A stretch of 64,000 bases of DNA from Pseudomonas frederiksbergensis (GTDB taxonomy: Bacteria > Pseudomonadota > Gammaproteobacteria > Pseudomonadales > Pseudomonadaceae): the NCBI RefSeq assembly GCF_003732275.1, contig NZ_MOBM01000038.1, positions 1,268,679 to 1,332,678 of the forward strand, read 5' to 3'. The notes under the pieces were generated by a model. The model did not search any database, was not told where the DNA came from, and saw nothing but the letters and a program-made list of their open reading frames with translations. The position numbers and the translations under genes are program-made. Positions 34,774 to 44,380 of this stretch are shown here, piece after piece. The first letter of the stretch is position 1. Each line of letters begins with the position of its first letter.

Positions 34774-36411
34774 ATGACTGACAACAAAATCGACTCGACA
34801 CTGATTTCCGGCCAGGAAAGCCTGCGGGTATTCGAAGGCCTCAATCGCGGCATGTCGCGCCGCAGCGCCTTGCAGATGCTCGGCGTGGCAGGTGTCGCCG
34901 CAGCGGGTGCCGGTAGCCTGTTCGGCGCCGCCGGCAAATTGTTCGCCGAAGAAGCGGCGACCCCGGGCAAAGGCAAGCCGGGCGGGCGGATTCGCGTCGC
35001 CGGCATGTCCAGCTCCACCGCCGATACCCTGGACCCGGCCAAGGGTGCGCTGTCCACCGACTACGTGCGCCACTTCATGTTCTACAACGGCCTGACCCGT
35101 TTCGACAGCCATCTGGTGCCGCAACTGGAACTGGCCGAGCGCATCGACAACACCGACGCGACGCTGTGGATCATCACCCTGCGCAAGGACGTGACCTTCC
35201 ACAACGGCAAAACCCTGAGCGCCGCCGACGTGGTGTACTCGCTGTCGCGCCACAAGGATCCGCTGACCGGTTCCAAGGTCATGCCGCTGATGGCGCAGTT
35301 CGAGGAGATCAAGGCCACCGGCACCCACGAAGTGCAGATCCGCCTGAGCGCGCCGAACGCCGAACTGCCGTCGATCCTCGCCGTGTCGCACCTGATGATC
35401 GTTCCCGAAGGCACCACCGACTTCAATCAGGGCATCGGCACCGGGCCATTCAAGGTCAAGGAATTCAAACCGGGCGTGCGCTCGATTGCCGCGCGCAACA
35501 CCGGCTATTGGAAACCGGGCCTGCCGTACCTGGACGAGATCGAGTTCATCGCGATTGCCGACGAACCGTCACGGATCAATGCGTTGCTGTCGGGCGACGT
35601 GCACATCATCAACGAGGTCAACCCGCGCTCGACCACGCGGATCAAGGCCAGCACCACCCACCGCGTCGTCGATGCACCGTCGGGCAACTACACGGACCTG
35701 ATCATCCGTCAGGACCAGATGCCGGGTAAAAGTGCGGAATTCACTCAGGCCATGAAGTACCTGCTGGACCGTGAGCAGGTCAAATCCGCGGTGTTCCGTG
35801 GCTTTGCCGTGGTCGGTAACGACCATCCGATTTCCCCCGGTTCGCGCTATTACAACGCCGACCTGCCGCAGCGGGTCTACGACCCGGAAAAAGCCAAATT
35901 CCTGCTGAAGAAGGCCGGCATGGAAAGTATCAGCATGCCGCTGATGTGCTCACCGGCCGCGACCGGTTCGGTGGACATCGCCGTGCTGTTGCAGCAATCG
36001 GCGAAACAGGCCGGGCTCAAACTCGACGTCAACCGCCTGCCCAGTGATGGCTACTGGTCCAACCACTGGATGAAGCACCCGCTGAGCTTCGGCAACATCA
36101 ACCCGCGGCCGAACGCCGACGTGATGTTCTCGCAGTTCTTCCAGTCGAGCGCGCCATGGAACGAATCGGGCTGGAAGAACGATCAGTTCGACCAGTTGCT
36201 GATGCTCGCCCGCGGTGAAACCGACGACGCCAAGCGCAGCAAGATGTACGCCGACATGCAGGCCCTGGTGCACGACAACAGCGGCATCGGCGTGCCGGTG
36301 TTCATCAGCAACATCGATGGCGTCGACCAGCGCATCAAAGGCTACGGCAGCAACCCGTTGGGCGGTTTCATGGGCTACATGTTCGCCGAGCAGATCTGGC
36401 TGGATGCTTGA
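34774..36411 (+). CDS. Peptide/opine ABC transporter substrate-binding protein (Tat-exported)
   Basis: 545 residues, SBP_bac_5 family (DppA/OppA/NikA type). The start at 34774 (MTDNKIDSTLISGQESL) is used; an extension upstream lacks a ribosome site. The N-terminus has a twin-arginine motif (MSRRSALQMLGVAG) and a hydrophobic stretch ending near AEEA, so folding in the cytoplasm before Tat export is predicted. The body has the typical LDPAKGALSTDYV, WIITLRKDVTFHNGKTLSA and GTGPFKVKEFKPG signatures. It captures the substrate in the periplasm for the permeases encoded next. Confidence 0.92.
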   Translation: MTDNKIDSTLISGQESLRVFEGLNRGMSRRSALQMLGVAGVAAAGAGSLFGAAGKLFAEEAATPGKGKPGGRIRVAGMSSSTADTLDPAKGALSTDYVRHFMFYNGLTRFDSHLVPQLELAERIDNTDATLWIITLRKDVTFHNGKTLSAADVVYSLSRHKDPLTGSKVMPLMAQFEEIKATGTHEVQIRLSAPNAELPSILAVSHLMIVPEGTTDFNQGIGTGPFKVKEFKPGVRSIAARNTGYWKPGLPYLDEIEFIAIADEPSRINALLSGDVHIINEVNPRSTTRIKASTTHRVVDAPSGNYTDLIIRQDQMPGKSAEFTQAMKYLLDREQVKSAVFRGFAVVGNDHPISPGSRYYNADLPQRVYDPEKAKFLLKKAGMESISMPLMCSPAATGSVDIAVLLQQSAKQAGLKLDVNRLPSDGYWSNHWMKHPLSFGNINPRPNADVMFSQFFQSSAPWNESGWKNDQFDQLLMLARGETDDAKRSKMYADMQALVHDNSGIGVPVFISNIDGVDQRIKGYGSNPLGGFMGYMFAEQIWLDA

Positions 36412-36458
36412 TCGGCCGCACACGCGTGTAAGCGGGGATATTGCATGAGGGTAGGGCG

Positions 36459-37415
36459 ATGAATAGCAACACACTGTGGTTGATCGGCCGGCGCCTGGGC
36501 GCGGCGGTCGTGACCTTGTTGATCGTGTCCATGGTGGTTTTCGCCATCACGGCGGTACTGCCGGGGGACGCGGCGCAACAGGCTCTCGGGCAATTCGCCA
36601 CGCCGGAACAGGTGGCGGCCTTGCGCCTGAAACTGGGGTTGGATCAACCCGGTGTGGTGCGTTACCTGCATTGGTTGATGAACCTGCTCAGCGGTGACAT
36701 GGGGCAGTCGGTGTCCAACGCCATGCCGGTCAGCGACTTGATGGCCGGGCGGGTGCCCAACACGTTGATGCTGGCGGCCGTCACGGCGCTGGTGTCGGTG
36801 CCGGTGGCGCTGATCCTCGGCATCGGTTCGGCCATGGGCCGCGGCGGGCGCATCGACAGCTTCCTCAGCTTTGTCACCCTGGCGCTGGTCGCGGTGCCGG
36901 AGTTTCTGGTCGCAACCCTGGCGGTGCTGATCTTTGCGGTGAACCTGGGCTGGCTGTCGGCGTTGTCCTATGCCAGCGACATCACCTCACCGCTGCAATT
37001 TCTGCGCACCTACGCCTTGCCGGTGATGACGCTGTGCTGCGTGATTGTCGCGCAAATGGCGCGCATGACCCGGGCGGCGGTGATCGATCAACTCGACAGT
37101 GCCTATGTGGAAATGGCCCGGCTCAAAGGCGTGAGCCCGATGCGAATCGTCCTGCGCCATGCCTTGCCCAACGCCATCGGGCCGATTGCCAATGCCATCG
37201 CCCTGAGCCTGTCCTACCTGCTGGGCGGGGTAGTGATCGTCGAGACCATCTTCAACTACCCCGGCATCGCCAGCCTGATGGTCGATGCGGTGACCAACCG
37301 CGACATGGCGCTGGTTCAGGCCTGCACCATGCTGTTTTGTACGGCGTACCTGGGGTTGGTGCTGATTGCCGACCTGTGCGCGATTCTTTCCAATCCGAGG
37401 CTGAGAAACCAATGA
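36459..37415 (+). CDS. ABC transporter permease (DppB-like)
   Basis: 318 residues (start 36459, MNSNTLWLIGRRL). Six hydrophobic segments, with the binding-protein-dependent transport 'EAA' motif at AYVEMARLKGVSPMRIVLRH. The first transmembrane helix and IVSMVVFAITAVLPGD are typical of oligopeptide permease B subunits. The stop overlaps the next start (CCAATGA). Confidence 0.92.
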   Translation: MNSNTLWLIGRRLGAAVVTLLIVSMVVFAITAVLPGDAAQQALGQFATPEQVAALRLKLGLDQPGVVRYLHWLMNLLSGDMGQSVSNAMPVSDLMAGRVPNTLMLAAVTALVSVPVALILGIGSAMGRGGRIDSFLSFVTLALVAVPEFLVATLAVLIFAVNLGWLSALSYASDITSPLQFLRTYALPVMTLCCVIVAQMARMTRAAVIDQLDSAYVEMARLKGVSPMRIVLRHALPNAIGPIANAIALSLSYLLGGVVIVETIFNYPGIASLMVDAVTNRDMALVQACTMLFCTAYLGLVLIADLCAILSNPRLRNQ

Positions 37416-38287
37416 ACGATCTCATTGCGAAATCGGCGCCTGCCGGCCCCGAGCTGGCGCTAGGCAAGGTCTCCCATGGGCCGTCGTGGCTCGGTCTGGT
37501 CGGCGCTGCGATGTGTGTGATCTGGTTGCTGGTGGCCATCTTCGGTCCGTGGCTGGCGCCGCACCCGGTGGGCGAAGTGATTTCCGACAACGTCTTCGAC
37601 AGCCTCAGCGCGGCTTACCCGCTGGGCACCGATTACCTGGGCCGCGACATGCTCAGCCGCATCCTCGTCGGCGCGCGGTTCACCGTTGGCCTGGCGTTGA
37701 TTTCGGCAGTGCTGGCCAGCACGCTGGGCACCGGATGTGCGTTGCTGTCGGTGGTCTCGCCAAAGTGGCTGGACGAGGTGATCAGTCGTTTGATGGATGC
37801 CTTTATCTCCATCCCGAGCAAGATGCTGGCGCTGATCATGGTCTCGGCTTTCGGCTCCTCGGTGCTGTTGCTGATCTGCACCGCGGTGCTGAGTTTCACC
37901 CCCGGTGCATTCCGCATCGCCCGCAGCATGGCGGTGAACATCGAAGCGCTGGAATACGTGCAAGTGGCCCGCACCCGTGGCGAACGCCGACTGTACATCG
38001 CTTGCGTGGAAATCCTGCCGAACATGCTCAACCCGGTGTTGACGGATCTGGGGCTGCGCTTCGGTTTCATTGTGCTGCTGCTCAGTGGCATGAGCTTCCT
38101 CGGCCTGGGTGTGCAACCACCGGATGCAGATCTTGGCTCGCTGGTACGGGAAAATATCGGCGGCCTCAATCAGGGTGCGCCAGCCATCGTGATTCCGGCG
38201 CTGGCCATCGGCACCCTGACCATCGGCGTGAATCTGTTCATCGACCGGCTGTCGTCACGGCGTAGTCGACGTGCGGGAGGTCATTGA
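37412..38287 (+). CDS. ABC transporter permease (DppC-like)
   Basis: 291 residues from the ATG at 37412, which overlaps the upstream stop by 4 bp; the longer in-frame start would lie inside the upstream gene. The DppC-type signature PLGTDYLGRDMLSRILVGAR is present, with the EAA loop at EYVQVARTRGERRLYIACVEILPN. It pairs with the DppB-like permease. Confidence 0.92.
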   Translation: MNDLIAKSAPAGPELALGKVSHGPSWLGLVGAAMCVIWLLVAIFGPWLAPHPVGEVISDNVFDSLSAAYPLGTDYLGRDMLSRILVGARFTVGLALISAVLASTLGTGCALLSVVSPKWLDEVISRLMDAFISIPSKMLALIMVSAFGSSVLLLICTAVLSFTPGAFRIARSMAVNIEALEYVQVARTRGERRLYIACVEILPNMLNPVLTDLGLRFGFIVLLLSGMSFLGLGVQPPDADLGSLVRENIGGLNQGAPAIVIPALAIGTLTIGVNLFIDRLSSRRSRRAGGH

Positions 38288-38288
38288 A

Positions 38289-40130
38289 ATGAGTGATTTG
38301 ATTCGAGTCGAAGACCTGCGCGTGGTGGCTTGTGGTGAGCGCGGCGAGGTGGAAATCGTCAAGGGCGTGTGCTTCTCCCTGGCAAAAGGTGAAGTGCTGG
38401 CGCTGATCGGTGAGTCTGGCTCCGGCAAGACCACCATCGCCCTGGCGTTGCTCGGCTATGCCCGGCGCGGTTGCCGGTTGGCGGGCGGGGTGGTGCAGGT
38501 TGGTGAACACGACATGCTGGCGTTGAGCGAAAGCGAGCTGCAAGGTCTGCGCGGTAACCGCGTTTCGTATATCGCCCAGAGTGCCGCCGCCGCGTTCAAC
38601 CCGGCGAAAAAGCTTATCGACCAAGTAGTGGAGGGCGCCTTGATTCATGGTTTGGGCAGTCGGGCCGCGCTGGAAGCCAAAGCCATCGAACTGTTCCGCG
38701 ACCTGGCCCTGCCGGACCCTGATCACATCGGCCAGCGTTATCCGCATCAGGTATCCGGCGGGCAGTTGCAACGAGTAATGGCGGCCATGGCGCTGATCAG
38801 CGATCCATTGCTGGTGGTGCTCGACGAGCCAACCACTGCCCTCGACGTGACCACCCAGATCGACGTGCTGCGTGCCTTCAAACGCGTGGTCCGCGAGCGT
38901 GGGGCGACGGCGGTCTATGTGTCCCACGACTTGGCGGTCGTAGCGCAAATGGCCGATCAGATTGTGGTGCTCAACGGCGGGCAAATCTTCGAGCAGAACG
39001 CCACCGCGCCGTTGCTCAAAGCCCCGGCCCATGAATACACCCGCAGCCTGCTGCTGGCTGCCCGCCCGGACACGACAATTCGCCCGCCCTGCGGCATCGC
39101 CGAAGAAGCGCCGCTGCTGACCATTCAGGGGCTGACCGCCGGTTACGGCAACAAGAATATGCAAGGCATGCCGGCAATCCGCGTGCTGGAAGACATCGAC
39201 CTGACCGTGCGCCGGGGCCAGGCCATCGGCGTGATCGGGGAGTCGGGTTCCGGCAAGTCGACCCTGGCGCGGGTGGTGGCCGGGTTGCTGATGCCCGCAT
39301 TGGGCGGCCTGACGTTCGATGGCCAGCCATTGGGCGGCAGTTTGTCCGAGCGCACTGACGAACAGTTCCGGCGGATTCAGATGGTGTTCCAGAACGCCGA
39401 CACAGCGCTCAACCCGATGCACAGTGTTGGCACCATTCTGAGTCGTCCGCTGAAGATGTACTTCGGCCTCAAGGGCGCCGCACTGCGCGAGCGTATCGGC
39501 GAACTGCTGGACCTGGTGCGCCTGCCGCGGGCCATGGCGGAACGACGCCCGAATGAACTCTCCGGCGGGCAAAAGCAGCGGGTCAACCTGGCCCGGGCCC
39601 TGGCGGCCAAACCGGACCTGATCCTTTGCGATGAAGTGACCTCTGCGCTGGACACCGTGGTCGGTGCGGCGATTCTTGAACTGCTGCGCGATCTTCGTCA
39701 GCAACTGGGCGTGTCGTATCTGTTCATCAGCCATGACATCTCCACGGTGCGGGCGCTGTGCGACGACATTGTGGTGATGTACAGCGGCCACAAGGTTCAG
39801 GCCGGCACTCGGCAGTCTTTCGCGCAGGCACCGTTTCACCCCTACACCGACCTGTTGATCCATTCGGTGCCGGAGCTGCGACAGGGCTGGCTGGAAAACT
39901 GCGGCACCACTTGCGGCACGCTGCCGCCGATCGGCGCCAAGGCCAATGTGCCAGAGCTGTGCACCTTCCTCAGTCGCTGCCCGGTGCGGGTCGACGGCCT
40001 GTGCAATCGCACCGCGCCGAACCGCCGGATCATCGACGGCGGCAGTGAAATCCTTTGCCATCACGACAGTGCCGAGTTGCGAAAGACTCAGCAGGATTTA
40101 ACCACCATGACCTTGGGAGCCTACGCATGA
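38289..40130 (+). CDS. ABC transporter ATP-binding protein, fused double ATPase (DppD-DppF type)
   Basis: 613 residues comprising two complete ATPase domains in one chain. Domain 1: Walker A GESGSGKTT, signature VSGGQLQRV, Walker B LLVVLDEP. Domain 2 (from about residue 280): Walker A GESGSGKST, signature LSGGQKQRV, Walker B LILCDEV. Each ends with an oligopeptide-ABC C-terminal extension, and a Cys-rich tail (CGTTCGTLP, LCTFLSRCPVRVDGLC) follows domain 2, which in oligopeptide ATPases can hold an Fe-S cluster. It replaces the two separate ATPase subunits usual for Dpp systems. It overlaps the next gene by 4 bp. Confidence 0.93.
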   Translation: MSDLIRVEDLRVVACGERGEVEIVKGVCFSLAKGEVLALIGESGSGKTTIALALLGYARRGCRLAGGVVQVGEHDMLALSESELQGLRGNRVSYIAQSAAAAFNPAKKLIDQVVEGALIHGLGSRAALEAKAIELFRDLALPDPDHIGQRYPHQVSGGQLQRVMAAMALISDPLLVVLDEPTTALDVTTQIDVLRAFKRVVRERGATAVYVSHDLAVVAQMADQIVVLNGGQIFEQNATAPLLKAPAHEYTRSLLLAARPDTTIRPPCGIAEEAPLLTIQGLTAGYGNKNMQGMPAIRVLEDIDLTVRRGQAIGVIGESGSGKSTLARVVAGLLMPALGGLTFDGQPLGGSLSERTDEQFRRIQMVFQNADTALNPMHSVGTILSRPLKMYFGLKGAALRERIGELLDLVRLPRAMAERRPNELSGGQKQRVNLARALAAKPDLILCDEVTSALDTVVGAAILELLRDLRQQLGVSYLFISHDISTVRALCDDIVVMYSGHKVQAGTRQSFAQAPFHPYTDLLIHSVPELRQGWLENCGTTCGTLPPIGAKANVPELCTFLSRCPVRVDGLCNRTAPNRRIIDGGSEILCHHDSAELRKTQQDLTTMTLGAYA

Positions 40131-40435
40131 GCGGGCGTTTTGTGAGGCTGGCCGAGCAGGGCCGGCCGACAGTCAAACTGACGGTGGACGGTTCGCCCAT
40201 CGAGGCATTGCGGGGCGATACGCTGATGGTCGCATTGCTGATCCAGGGCAACGCGCTGCGCCAATCGGAATTCGATTCAGGCCGTCGCGCCGGTTTCTGC
40301 CTGATGGGCGCGTGCCAGGATTGCTGGGTCTGGACCCGCAGCGGCGAACGCCTGCGTGCCTGCTCCAATGAAGTCCGCGAAGGGCTGGACATCGTCACCA
40401 CACAACCGGAGGCGATATGGCCACTGCACGGCTGA
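40127..40435 (+). CDS. Small [2Fe-2S] subunit of a heteromeric amino-acid dehydrogenase (HcnA/OoxA-like)
   Basis: 102 residues (start 40127, MSGRFVRLAEQG) overlapping the ATPase stop by 4 bp. Cys58, Cys63, Cys66 and Cys79 form a C-x4-C-x2-C-x12-C plant-type ferredoxin cluster site in GFCLMGACQDCWVWT...RAC. In HCN synthase, opine oxidase and D-hydroxyproline dehydrogenase this type of subunit carries electrons between the flavin subunits. It overlaps the next gene by 19 bp. Confidence 0.88.
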   Translation: MSGRFVRLAEQGRPTVKLTVDGSPIEALRGDTLMVALLIQGNALRQSEFDSGRRAGFCLMGACQDCWVWTRSGERLRACSNEVREGLDIVTTQPEAIWPLHG

Positions 40436-41808
40436 GCACTCATCGGGTCGTTATCGTCGGGGCCGGGCCGGCCGGCATTCGCTGTGCCGAGACGCTGTTG
40501 GCGGCCGGCCTCAAACCGATCCTGATCGACGAGAATCGCCGGGATGGCGGGCAGATCTACCGTCGCCAGCCTGAAGGGTTTACCCGGGACTACGTCACCT
40601 TGTATGGCACCGAAGCCGCCAAGGCCAAGGATTTGCACCAGAGCTTCGACCGCTTGCGCGGGCAGATCGACTACCGTCCGGACACCCTTGTGTGGAACCT
40701 GACGCCGGGGCAATTGTGCTGCGTCAGTCAGGGCAAGCACTCGACGGTGGATTACGACGAACTGATCCTCTGTACCGGCGCCACCGACCGTTTGATGCCG
40801 ATTGAAGGCTGGCAGTTGGCGGGTACCTACAGCCTCGGCGGGGCGCAGATCGCACTGAAGTCCCAGGCGGTTTCCATCGGCCACCGCGTGGCGTTCATGG
40901 GTAGCGGGCCGTTGCTGTATCTGGTTGCCAGTCAATACGTCAAAGCCGGAGCCACGGTTGCGGCGGTGCTCGATACTTCGCCGCTAAGTAAACGGATCGG
41001 CGCCTTGCCCAAGTTGTTGGCGCGGCCGGGGTTGCTGTTCACCGGGATGAAACTGCTGGCGCAGCTTTATCGGGCGAAGATCCCGGTGCACTTGGGGATC
41101 AACCCCCTGCAAGTGCTGGGGAACGCCGCCAGCGGGGTCAGTGGTGTGCGGATCAGCACGGCGAAAGGCGAAACCCTGACGATCGATTGCGATGCCGTGG
41201 CCTTGGGTTATCACTTGCGCCCGGAAACCCAATTGGCCGACCTGGCAGGTTGCCGCATGCGTTTTGACGAGGCTTCCAGCCAATGGTGGCTGGCCGTCGA
41301 TGAAGCGGGCCGGACCTCGGTCAGCGGTGTGTATGCCGCCGGGGACGGTTCGAAGATTCGCGGTGCCGATGCCGCCGAGCATGCCGGGCGATTGGTGGCG
41401 ATGGCGTTGCTGGAAGATTTGCAGCAACCGGTGAACGTCGGGTTGCGCGACGAACAACGGCACGCCTTGGCGGTGATGGATCAGTTTCGCCTCGGCCTGG
41501 CCCAGGCGTTTCCCTGGCCTGCGGCGCAAGCCAAAGCGCTACCGGATTCAGCCATCGTCTGCCGCTGCGAGATGATCAGTGCCGGCGAGTTGCGCCGCAC
41601 CGTGAGCGAGAAGGGCGCCTGTGAAGTCAATCGGGCCAAGGCCTTCAGTCGGGTCGGCATGGGCCGCTGTCAGGGCCGTTATTGCTCCCAGGCCGGGGCC
41701 GAAGTGATTGCCGCCGCTGCGGGCGTCAGTGTGCAACAGGTCGGTCGGCAGCGTGGCCAGGCGCCGGTCAAACCCCTTTCGATGCTCACCGAGGAGGTGT
41801 CGCCATGA
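40417..41808 (+). CDS. FAD/NAD(P)-binding alpha subunit with BFD-type [2Fe-2S] tail (HcnB/OoxA-like)
   Basis: 463 residues. Two Rossmann motifs: VVIVGAGPAGIRCAETLLA at the N-terminus and GHRVAFMGSGPLLYLVAS near residue 155. The C-terminus (about 375-430) has the bacterioferritin-associated ferredoxin pattern CRC...GMGRCQGRYC for a second [2Fe-2S] cluster. It forms the alpha subunit of the heteromeric dehydrogenase with the gene products before and after it. It overlaps the beta-subunit gene by 4 bp. Confidence 0.9.
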   Translation: MATARLSTHRVVIVGAGPAGIRCAETLLAAGLKPILIDENRRDGGQIYRRQPEGFTRDYVTLYGTEAAKAKDLHQSFDRLRGQIDYRPDTLVWNLTPGQLCCVSQGKHSTVDYDELILCTGATDRLMPIEGWQLAGTYSLGGAQIALKSQAVSIGHRVAFMGSGPLLYLVASQYVKAGATVAAVLDTSPLSKRIGALPKLLARPGLLFTGMKLLAQLYRAKIPVHLGINPLQVLGNAASGVSGVRISTAKGETLTIDCDAVALGYHLRPETQLADLAGCRMRFDEASSQWWLAVDEAGRTSVSGVYAAGDGSKIRGADAAEHAGRLVAMALLEDLQQPVNVGLRDEQRHALAVMDQFRLGLAQAFPWPAAQAKALPDSAIVCRCEMISAGELRRTVSEKGACEVNRAKAFSRVGMGRCQGRYCSQAGAEVIAAAAGVSVQQVGRQRGQAPVKPLSMLTEEVSP

Positions 41809-42974
41809 CGCTACACAAAGCCGATGTGGTGATTGTCGGCGGCGGCCTGATGGGCTCGGCGGCGGCGTTTTTCCTGCGCCAGCGCGGGCAGTCGGTGATT
41901 CTGCTGGAACGCGACCAGATCGGTCAGTACGCCAGCGGGGTGAACTTCGGCAATGTCCGGCGTCAGGGGCGATTTCTCGGTCAACTGGAGTTGGCCAATC
42001 GATCCTGGGCGTTGTGGAAACGCCTGCCGGAATTGATCGACGACGACCTCGAGTTCATCGCCAGCGGGCACATGCGCGTGTGTTATCGCGAAGACGAAAT
42101 CCCTGAGCTGGAAGCCTACGCAGCGGCGCCCGAGGCGGCGCAGCTGGATTTGAAGATCTATCGCGGCGCTGAGCTGCACGAGCGCTTCCCGTTCCTCGGG
42201 CCGGATGTGAAGGGCGGTTCCTATGCGCCTCATGATGGCCACGCCAACCCGCGTCTGGCCGCGCCGGCCTTCGCCCGGGCGGCACGACGCCTCGGAGCGC
42301 GGATCGAGGAACAGACCGAAGTCGCCGACGTGCAGAAGGTCGGCGGCGAGTTCACGGTGACCACCACCGATGGCCGTCAATTCATCGCCGAGCGCTTGCT
42401 GATCACGGCCGGTGCCTGGGGCCAGAAACTCTCGGCGCAGTTCGGCGAACCGGTGCCGCTGGACACCCACGGCCCGCAAATGGCCGTGACCGAACCGGTG
42501 CCCTACGCCTTGCCAACGGTGATTGGCGTGTACACCAAAATTCCCGAGGAAGTGATCTACTTCCGGCAAATTCCGCGCGGCAACATCATCATCGGCGGCG
42601 GTTACCGGAGCAAACCGGACATGCTCAACCGCCGCGCCTATGTCGAGCCGCGCAGTATTCTCAATCAGATGGACCAGATGCGTCGCCTGCTGCCGGGTGT
42701 CGGCAACCTGAACATCATCCGTGTGTGGAGCGGCATCGAAGGCTATCTACCCGATTCCCTGCCGGTGATGGGACCGAGCGGCAACGTTGACGGCTTGTAC
42801 TACGCGTTCGGCTTCTGCGGTCACGGCTTCCAGCTCGGCCCCGGCGTCGGCGACGTGATGGCTGAACTGATCAGCACCGGCAGCACTAGCACCTCGATTG
42901 AGCCGTTCTCCATCCGCCGGTTCGCCCCTTCAGCCGAGCAACGGACAACTGAGCAAAGGAGCAGGGCCTCATGA
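41805..42974 (+). CDS. FAD-dependent catalytic (beta) subunit, DAO family (HcnC/SoxB-like)
   Basis: 389 residues from the ATG at 41805, which has GAGGAGG upstream and overlaps the alpha-subunit stop. Residues 6-22 carry VVIVGGGLMGSAAAFFL; the C-terminal GFCGHGFQLGPGVGD contacts the flavin. The sequence resembles sarcosine oxidase/HcnC/D-hydroxyproline dehydrogenase beta chains. The complex would dehydrogenate an N-substituted or secondary amino acid and pass electrons through the Fe-S subunits. The stop overlaps the M20 gene by 4 bp. Confidence 0.9.
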   Translation: MTLHKADVVIVGGGLMGSAAAFFLRQRGQSVILLERDQIGQYASGVNFGNVRRQGRFLGQLELANRSWALWKRLPELIDDDLEFIASGHMRVCYREDEIPELEAYAAAPEAAQLDLKIYRGAELHERFPFLGPDVKGGSYAPHDGHANPRLAAPAFARAARRLGARIEEQTEVADVQKVGGEFTVTTTDGRQFIAERLLITAGAWGQKLSAQFGEPVPLDTHGPQMAVTEPVPYALPTVIGVYTKIPEEVIYFRQIPRGNIIIGGGYRSKPDMLNRRAYVEPRSILNQMDQMRRLLPGVGNLNIIRVWSGIEGYLPDSLPVMGPSGNVDGLYYAFGFCGHGFQLGPGVGDVMAELISTGSTSTSIEPFSIRRFAPSAEQRTTEQRSRAS

Positions 42975-44128
42975 AACCCCGTGTACTGGAAATTCTCAAA
43001 CGCCTGATGGCCTTCGACACCGTATCGTCGGAGTCGAACATGGGCCTGATCGAGTACGTGCGCGACCTGTTGCTGAGCAAGGGCATCGAGTCGCTGATCG
43101 TCAAGGACGAAACAGGCAAAAAGGCCAATCTGTTCGCCAGCACCGGCCCCAAGGAATTGCCGGGGATTTTGCTGTCCGGGCACACCGATGTAGTGCCGGC
43201 AGCGGGGCAGGCCTGGACCTTTCCAGCGTTTCAGGCGACGGTGCAGGACGGGCGGATTTACGGCCGTGGCAGTTGCGACATGAAGGGGTTTATTGCTTTG
43301 GCGATCGACGCCATGCTCGATGCCGCCGACCATTCCTTGAGCCGACCGCTTCAAATCGCCCTGTCCCATGACGAAGAGACTGGTTGCGTCGGTGTTCGAC
43401 GTTTGCTCGACGTGCTACACCTGGCGCCGGTGCGGCCGTTTTTGTGCCTGATCGGTGAGCCGACCAATATGCAGTTCGTGCTGGGGCACAAGGGCAAGGG
43501 TTCTTATCGCACTTACTGCCGTGGGCTGGAGGCCCATTCCTCCCTGGCACCGCGTTCGGTCAACGCGATTCACGTGGCGTGCGATTTCATCGCGGCACTG
43601 CGCCAGAGCCAGCAGCAACTGCAAGCGCAGGGCGCGCAGGATGCCGACTACGACGTGCCTTATAGCACTGTGCATGTCGGGCAGATTGTCGGCGGCAAGG
43701 CGCTGAACATCGTGCCCAACCTGTGCACCCTGGATTTCGAAGTGCGCAACTTGCCGGCGGACAATCTTGATCAGTTCCTGGAACAGATGCGCGAGCGTGC
43801 CGAAGTGATCGTGCGCGAGGCGAAAAAGCTGTCCAGTGTCGCAGCGATCGAAATTGAAACGGTCAACGTCTATCCCGGCCTCGATACCCACCCAAGCGTC
43901 GAAGCGGTGCGCTTCCTGAAAAACTTTGCCGCCCCGGACACCGGCACCGCCAAAGTCTCGTTCGGCACCGAGGGCGGGTTGTTCAAACAGCGTCTGGATG
44001 TGCCCGTGGTGGTCTGCGGCCCGGGCTCGATCGAACAGGCGCACAAGCCGGACGAGTTTATCGAGATCAGCCAGATGGAGGCTGGGGAGCGGTTTCTTGA
44101 GGGCCTGCTCGGTTCCCTGAAGTTGTAA
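42971..44128 (+). CDS. M20 family metallo-deacetylase (acetylornithine deacetylase ArgE-like)
   Basis: 385 residues. Metal ligands lie in LLSGHTDVVP (His, Asp), the GRGSCDMKG Asp, HDEETGC (catalytic and ligand Glu), and a His near AEHSS/AHKPDEF. Usual ArgE removes acetyl from N-acetylornithine. In this cluster it is more likely to hydrolyse an N-acyl or peptide bond of an imported compound, because Pseudomonas makes arginine with ArgJ and this copy lies in a catabolic operon. A REP element follows. Confidence 0.88.
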   Translation: MKPRVLEILKRLMAFDTVSSESNMGLIEYVRDLLLSKGIESLIVKDETGKKANLFASTGPKELPGILLSGHTDVVPAAGQAWTFPAFQATVQDGRIYGRGSCDMKGFIALAIDAMLDAADHSLSRPLQIALSHDEETGCVGVRRLLDVLHLAPVRPFLCLIGEPTNMQFVLGHKGKGSYRTYCRGLEAHSSLAPRSVNAIHVACDFIAALRQSQQQLQAQGAQDADYDVPYSTVHVGQIVGGKALNIVPNLCTLDFEVRNLPADNLDQFLEQMRERAEVIVREAKKLSSVAAIEIETVNVYPGLDTHPSVEAVRFLKNFAAPDTGTAKVSFGTEGGLFKQRLDVPVVVCGPGSIEQAHKPDEFIEISQMEAGERFLEGLLGSLKL

Positions 44129-44136
44129 AAAATCAA

Positions 44137-44228
44137 ATGTGGGAGCGAGCCTGCTCGCGATTGCAATTTATCAATCAACATCAATGTTGCCTGATCCACC
44201 GCTATCGCGAGCAGGCTCGCTCCCACAT
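44137..44228. repeat. REP/BIME palindrome inside the catabolic block
   Basis: ATGTGGGAGCGAGCCTGCTC at 44137 pairs with GAGCAGGCTCGCTCCCACAT ending at 44228. It separates the M20 gene from the semialdehyde dehydrogenase gene and probably marks the end of the first transcript or a processing point. Confidence 0.87.
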
Positions 44229-44380
44229 GGGTTTTGTGTTTGTCTGAAGGGCCATGCCCCTCGGTAGAGCCTGCCGTCCCACCGCAAATTTCAGCATCCA
44301 ACACTGCCCATCAAACGCTTTCAGCATCCTCATCCGTGGCACCTCCCTAGACTGGAAAGGTCTCGGATCAGGACTCGACC

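Noticed and set aside
38238..40064. Long minus-strand open frame opposite the double-ATPase gene
   Set aside because: It is an antisense shadow of a high-GC gene: no recognisable domain, no ribosome site, and the plus-strand protein has full ABC motifs. The same holds for the long antisense frames at 6851-8395, 559-1908, 14671-16077 and 44330-45886.
40127..42974. Hydrogen cyanide synthase operon hcnABC
   Set aside because: The subunit order and sequence types match, but the genes are embedded in a transport and catabolic operon and overlap their neighbours. Opine or amino-acid dehydrogenase is more likely.
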